From positions 33,595 to 97,594 of the forward strand of contig CABIXF010000012.1 in the NCBI GenBank assembly GCA_902362595.1: DNA of 64,000 nucleotides. Reading direction: 5' to 3'. Source of the DNA: Bacteroidaceae bacterium (GTDB lineage: Bacteria > Bacteroidota > Bacteroidia > Bacteroidales > Bacteroidaceae). The notes under the pieces were generated by a model. It did not search any database. It was not told where the DNA came from and saw only the letters and a program-made list of their open reading frames with translations. The stretch's first letter is position 1. Every line of letters begins with the position of its first letter. The position numbers were made by a program, and so were the translations under genes. This document shows positions 62,462 to 64,000 of this stretch, piece after piece.

Positions 62462-63820
62462 ATGGCAAAAGTACAAAATATTTCAGAAATTCACCCTACT
62501 TTGGGCTTTACAGAATTTGATATTCTGGAAAAATACCGCAAGAGTTTTAACGAGAGTGAGCTTGGCAGGCTTCACTCGGTGTTTCCGTTTGAGCGTATGG
62601 CAAAAGCCCTGGGCCTGTCGGAACAGCGACTGGGACGCAGGAACATCTTCAGCCCTGCGGCAAAGATTGCCCTCATGGTCCTGAAGGCATACACCGGATT
62701 CTCCGACAGACAGCTGGTGGAACATCTGAACGGTAACATACACTACCAGATGTTCTGCGGAATCATGATAGACCCGTCCTTTCCCATAACCAACTACAAG
62801 ATAGTCAGTGCCATCCGCAATGAGATGGCATCCCGTCTTGACATTGAATCCCTCCAGGAAGTGCTGGCCTCACACTGGAAGCCTTATCTTGAGAACCTTC
62901 ACGTGTGCATGACCGATGCCACATGCTACGAAAGCCACATGCGTTTTCCCACAGACATGAAACTCCTTTGGGAAAGCCTCTCATGGCTCTACAGGCATAT
63001 GTGTCGTCATTGCAGGAATCTGGGCATAAGACGTCCGCGCAACAAATATGATGATGTTGCCAAGGCTTATCTGTCCTACTGTAAGAAAAGAAAGAGAAAG
63101 GCATCAAGGACAAGGATGCTCAAGCGTCGTATGATCAGGCTTCTTGAAAAACTTCTCATGCAGTGGGATGGAATTCACAGGGAGCATGGGGGCTCACTCC
63201 GGTATACTCAGGATTACCGGAAGCGGCTTTCCATCATCAGAAAGGTTCTTGTACAGGAAAAGGAAATGTTTGAAGGACGGAAAGTCAGTGACCGTATCGT
63301 CAGCATTGACCGTCATTATGTACGTCCCATCGTAAGAGGCAAGGAAACGAAATCCGTCGAGTTCGGTGCGAAGGTCAACAATATACAGATAGACGGCATA
63401 TCGTTCATCGAACACCTCTCGTTCAAGGCTTTCAACGAGGGCATACGCCTGAAGGACTGCATCCGCATGCAGCAGAAGCTCATGAACGTGAGGGTAAGAT
63501 GCGTGGCAGCCGATTCCATCTATGCCAATAACGCCAACAGGAAGTTCTGTACGAAATACGGAATCTCCACTTCCTTCGTACGCAAGGGAAGGGCGGCCAG
63601 GGATGAATTCTTGAGGAAGGTTCTCAGAAGTGAACTTTCAAGGGAGAGGGCCACCCGGCTTGAAGGCAGCTTCGGCACACAGAAGCAGCATTACTCGCTC
63701 TCGAGGATAAGGGCACGGAACAGGAAGACGGAAATCCTGTGGATTTTCTTCGGAATACATACGGCAAATGCCGTACTGATGATTGACAGAATCAGGAACA
63801 GGACAGTTAAAGCGGCATGA
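62462..63820 (+). CDS. IS transposase (DDE, DUF772-type N-terminus)
   Basis: 452 residues from ATG 62462; a longer frame from 62369 runs through the promoter and is rejected. The N-terminal part (AALMVLKAYTGFSDRQLVEHL-like, about 55-100) resembles the DUF772 domain of IS1182/IS5-type enzymes. Candidate catalytic residues are Asp in MTDATCYESHMRFPTD, Asp in CVAADSIYANNANR and Glu in RLEGSFGTQKQHYSLSR. The frame is intact, so the element could be active. The IS1182-like family label is by resemblance only. Confidence 0.88.
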   Translation: MAKVQNISEIHPTLGFTEFDILEKYRKSFNESELGRLHSVFPFERMAKALGLSEQRLGRRNIFSPAAKIALMVLKAYTGFSDRQLVEHLNGNIHYQMFCGIMIDPSFPITNYKIVSAIRNEMASRLDIESLQEVLASHWKPYLENLHVCMTDATCYESHMRFPTDMKLLWESLSWLYRHMCRHCRNLGIRRPRNKYDDVAKAYLSYCKKRKRKASRTRMLKRRMIRLLEKLLMQWDGIHREHGGSLRYTQDYRKRLSIIRKVLVQEKEMFEGRKVSDRIVSIDRHYVRPIVRGKETKSVEFGAKVNNIQIDGISFIEHLSFKAFNEGIRLKDCIRMQQKLMNVRVRCVAADSIYANNANRKFCTKYGISTSFVRKGRAARDEFLRKVLRSELSRERATRLEGSFGTQKQHYSLSRIRARNRKTEILWIFFGIHTANAVLMIDRIRNRTVKAA

Positions 63821-63922
63821 TATGATTTTACTGACAGAATAAGAAGAGGTCATTTGGCTTCTTCAGGAGTGTTATGTCCTGTCGGATAGAATTATGTGAG
63901 AATACACGAAAAAATGACAATA

Positions 63923-63978
63923 AAAATGGCATATGAAAATGATAGACCATAATCACTTCATATGCCATTTTATTTTTG
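63923..63978 (+). terminator. Terminator after the transposase gene
   Basis: Perfect 15-bp stem AAAATGGCATATGAA / TTCATATGCCATTTT around a 19-nt loop, then TATTTTT, just inside the right end of the IS. Confidence 0.75.
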
Positions 63979-64000
63979 GGGGACATTTACTGAATATCCC

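Larger units (their letters stand above)
62320..64000 (+). mobile_element. Insertion sequence with IS1182-like DDE transposase
   Basis: Left terminal repeat GGGACATTCAGTAAAT (62320-62335) matches the inverse of the right end ATTTACTGAATATCCC (63985-64000) at 15 of 16 positions. One long transposase gene fills the element. A further copy of the first 13 bases (GGGACATTCAGTA, 62307-62319) lies directly before the left end. The right end coincides with the window edge, so target-site duplication cannot be checked. Confidence 0.85.

Overview
The window is a piece of a Bacteroidales chromosome, most likely Bacteroidaceae (Bacteroides or Phocaeicola). The main reasons are a SusC/SusD pair, an ECF sigma / FecR / STN-TonB receptor cascade, a fused SecDF, a three-gene succinate dehydrogenase/fumarate reductase operon, several proteins of families mainly seen in this phylum (DUF2851, DUF3810, DUF3836, DUF4249), almost no Shine-Dalgarno sequences, and many promoters of the Bacteroides type (-33 TTTG, about 20 bp, -7 TAnnTTTG). 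Most of it is ordinary core genome. It begins inside leuS and ends at or near the right end of an insertion sequence.

Layout. 1-2880: 3' part of leuS, then a YitT-family membrane protein. 2992-14408: a small glycan locus with a GH2 beta-mannosidase, a GH20 hexosaminidase, a separately transcribed rdgB, a SusC/SusD pair and, tail to tail with susD, a membrane-anchored winged-helix regulator. A four-copy 22-bp tandem array lies upstream of that regulator. 14628-17359: a CAT-like acyltransferase and a PanE-like reductase in one operon, then ychF. 17557-21933: a DUF3836 secreted protein, polA and a polyprenyl diphosphate synthase. 22019-29868 (minus strand): deoC, a MazG-like gene, dtd, uvrC, apt, mnmG, ybeY and a fused SpmA/SpmB-like protein. 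A canonical 16-bp parS palindrome lies between apt and mnmG.

29969-36517 (plus strand): a DUF3810 membrane metallopeptidase, a double GNAT protein, parE, coaD and an S41 protease. 36784-40280: the sdhCAB (frdCAB) operon, followed by a promoter-terminator pair that could encode a small RNA. 40506-43016: dprA and a thioesterase, divergent from a tRNA-dihydrouridine synthase. 43100-48922: a cell-surface signalling and transport operon (ECF sigma, FecR anti-sigma, STN TonB receptor, DUF4249 lipoprotein, small outer-membrane protein). 48923-49138: a convergent intergenic gap holding seven AGTACT palindromes in 80 bp. 49139-56927: DUF2851 (minus), then dapB, lepB, a catalytically degenerate lepB paralogue, WbqC, two rhomboids and a membrane-anchored EEP phosphatase (plus). 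56943-62244: an M3 peptidase and secDF. 62320-64000: an insertion sequence with an IS1182-like transposase.

How the genes fit together. GH2 beta-mannosidase plus GH20 hexosaminidase next to SusC/SusD is consistent with use of Man-GlcNAc or mannan-type glycans (inference). The sigma/FecR/STN-receptor operon is a self-contained surface-sensing import system of unknown substrate. The uvrC-dtd-mazG-deoC cluster and rdgB are nucleotide and translation quality-control functions. No rRNA, tRNA or CRISPR array was recognised.
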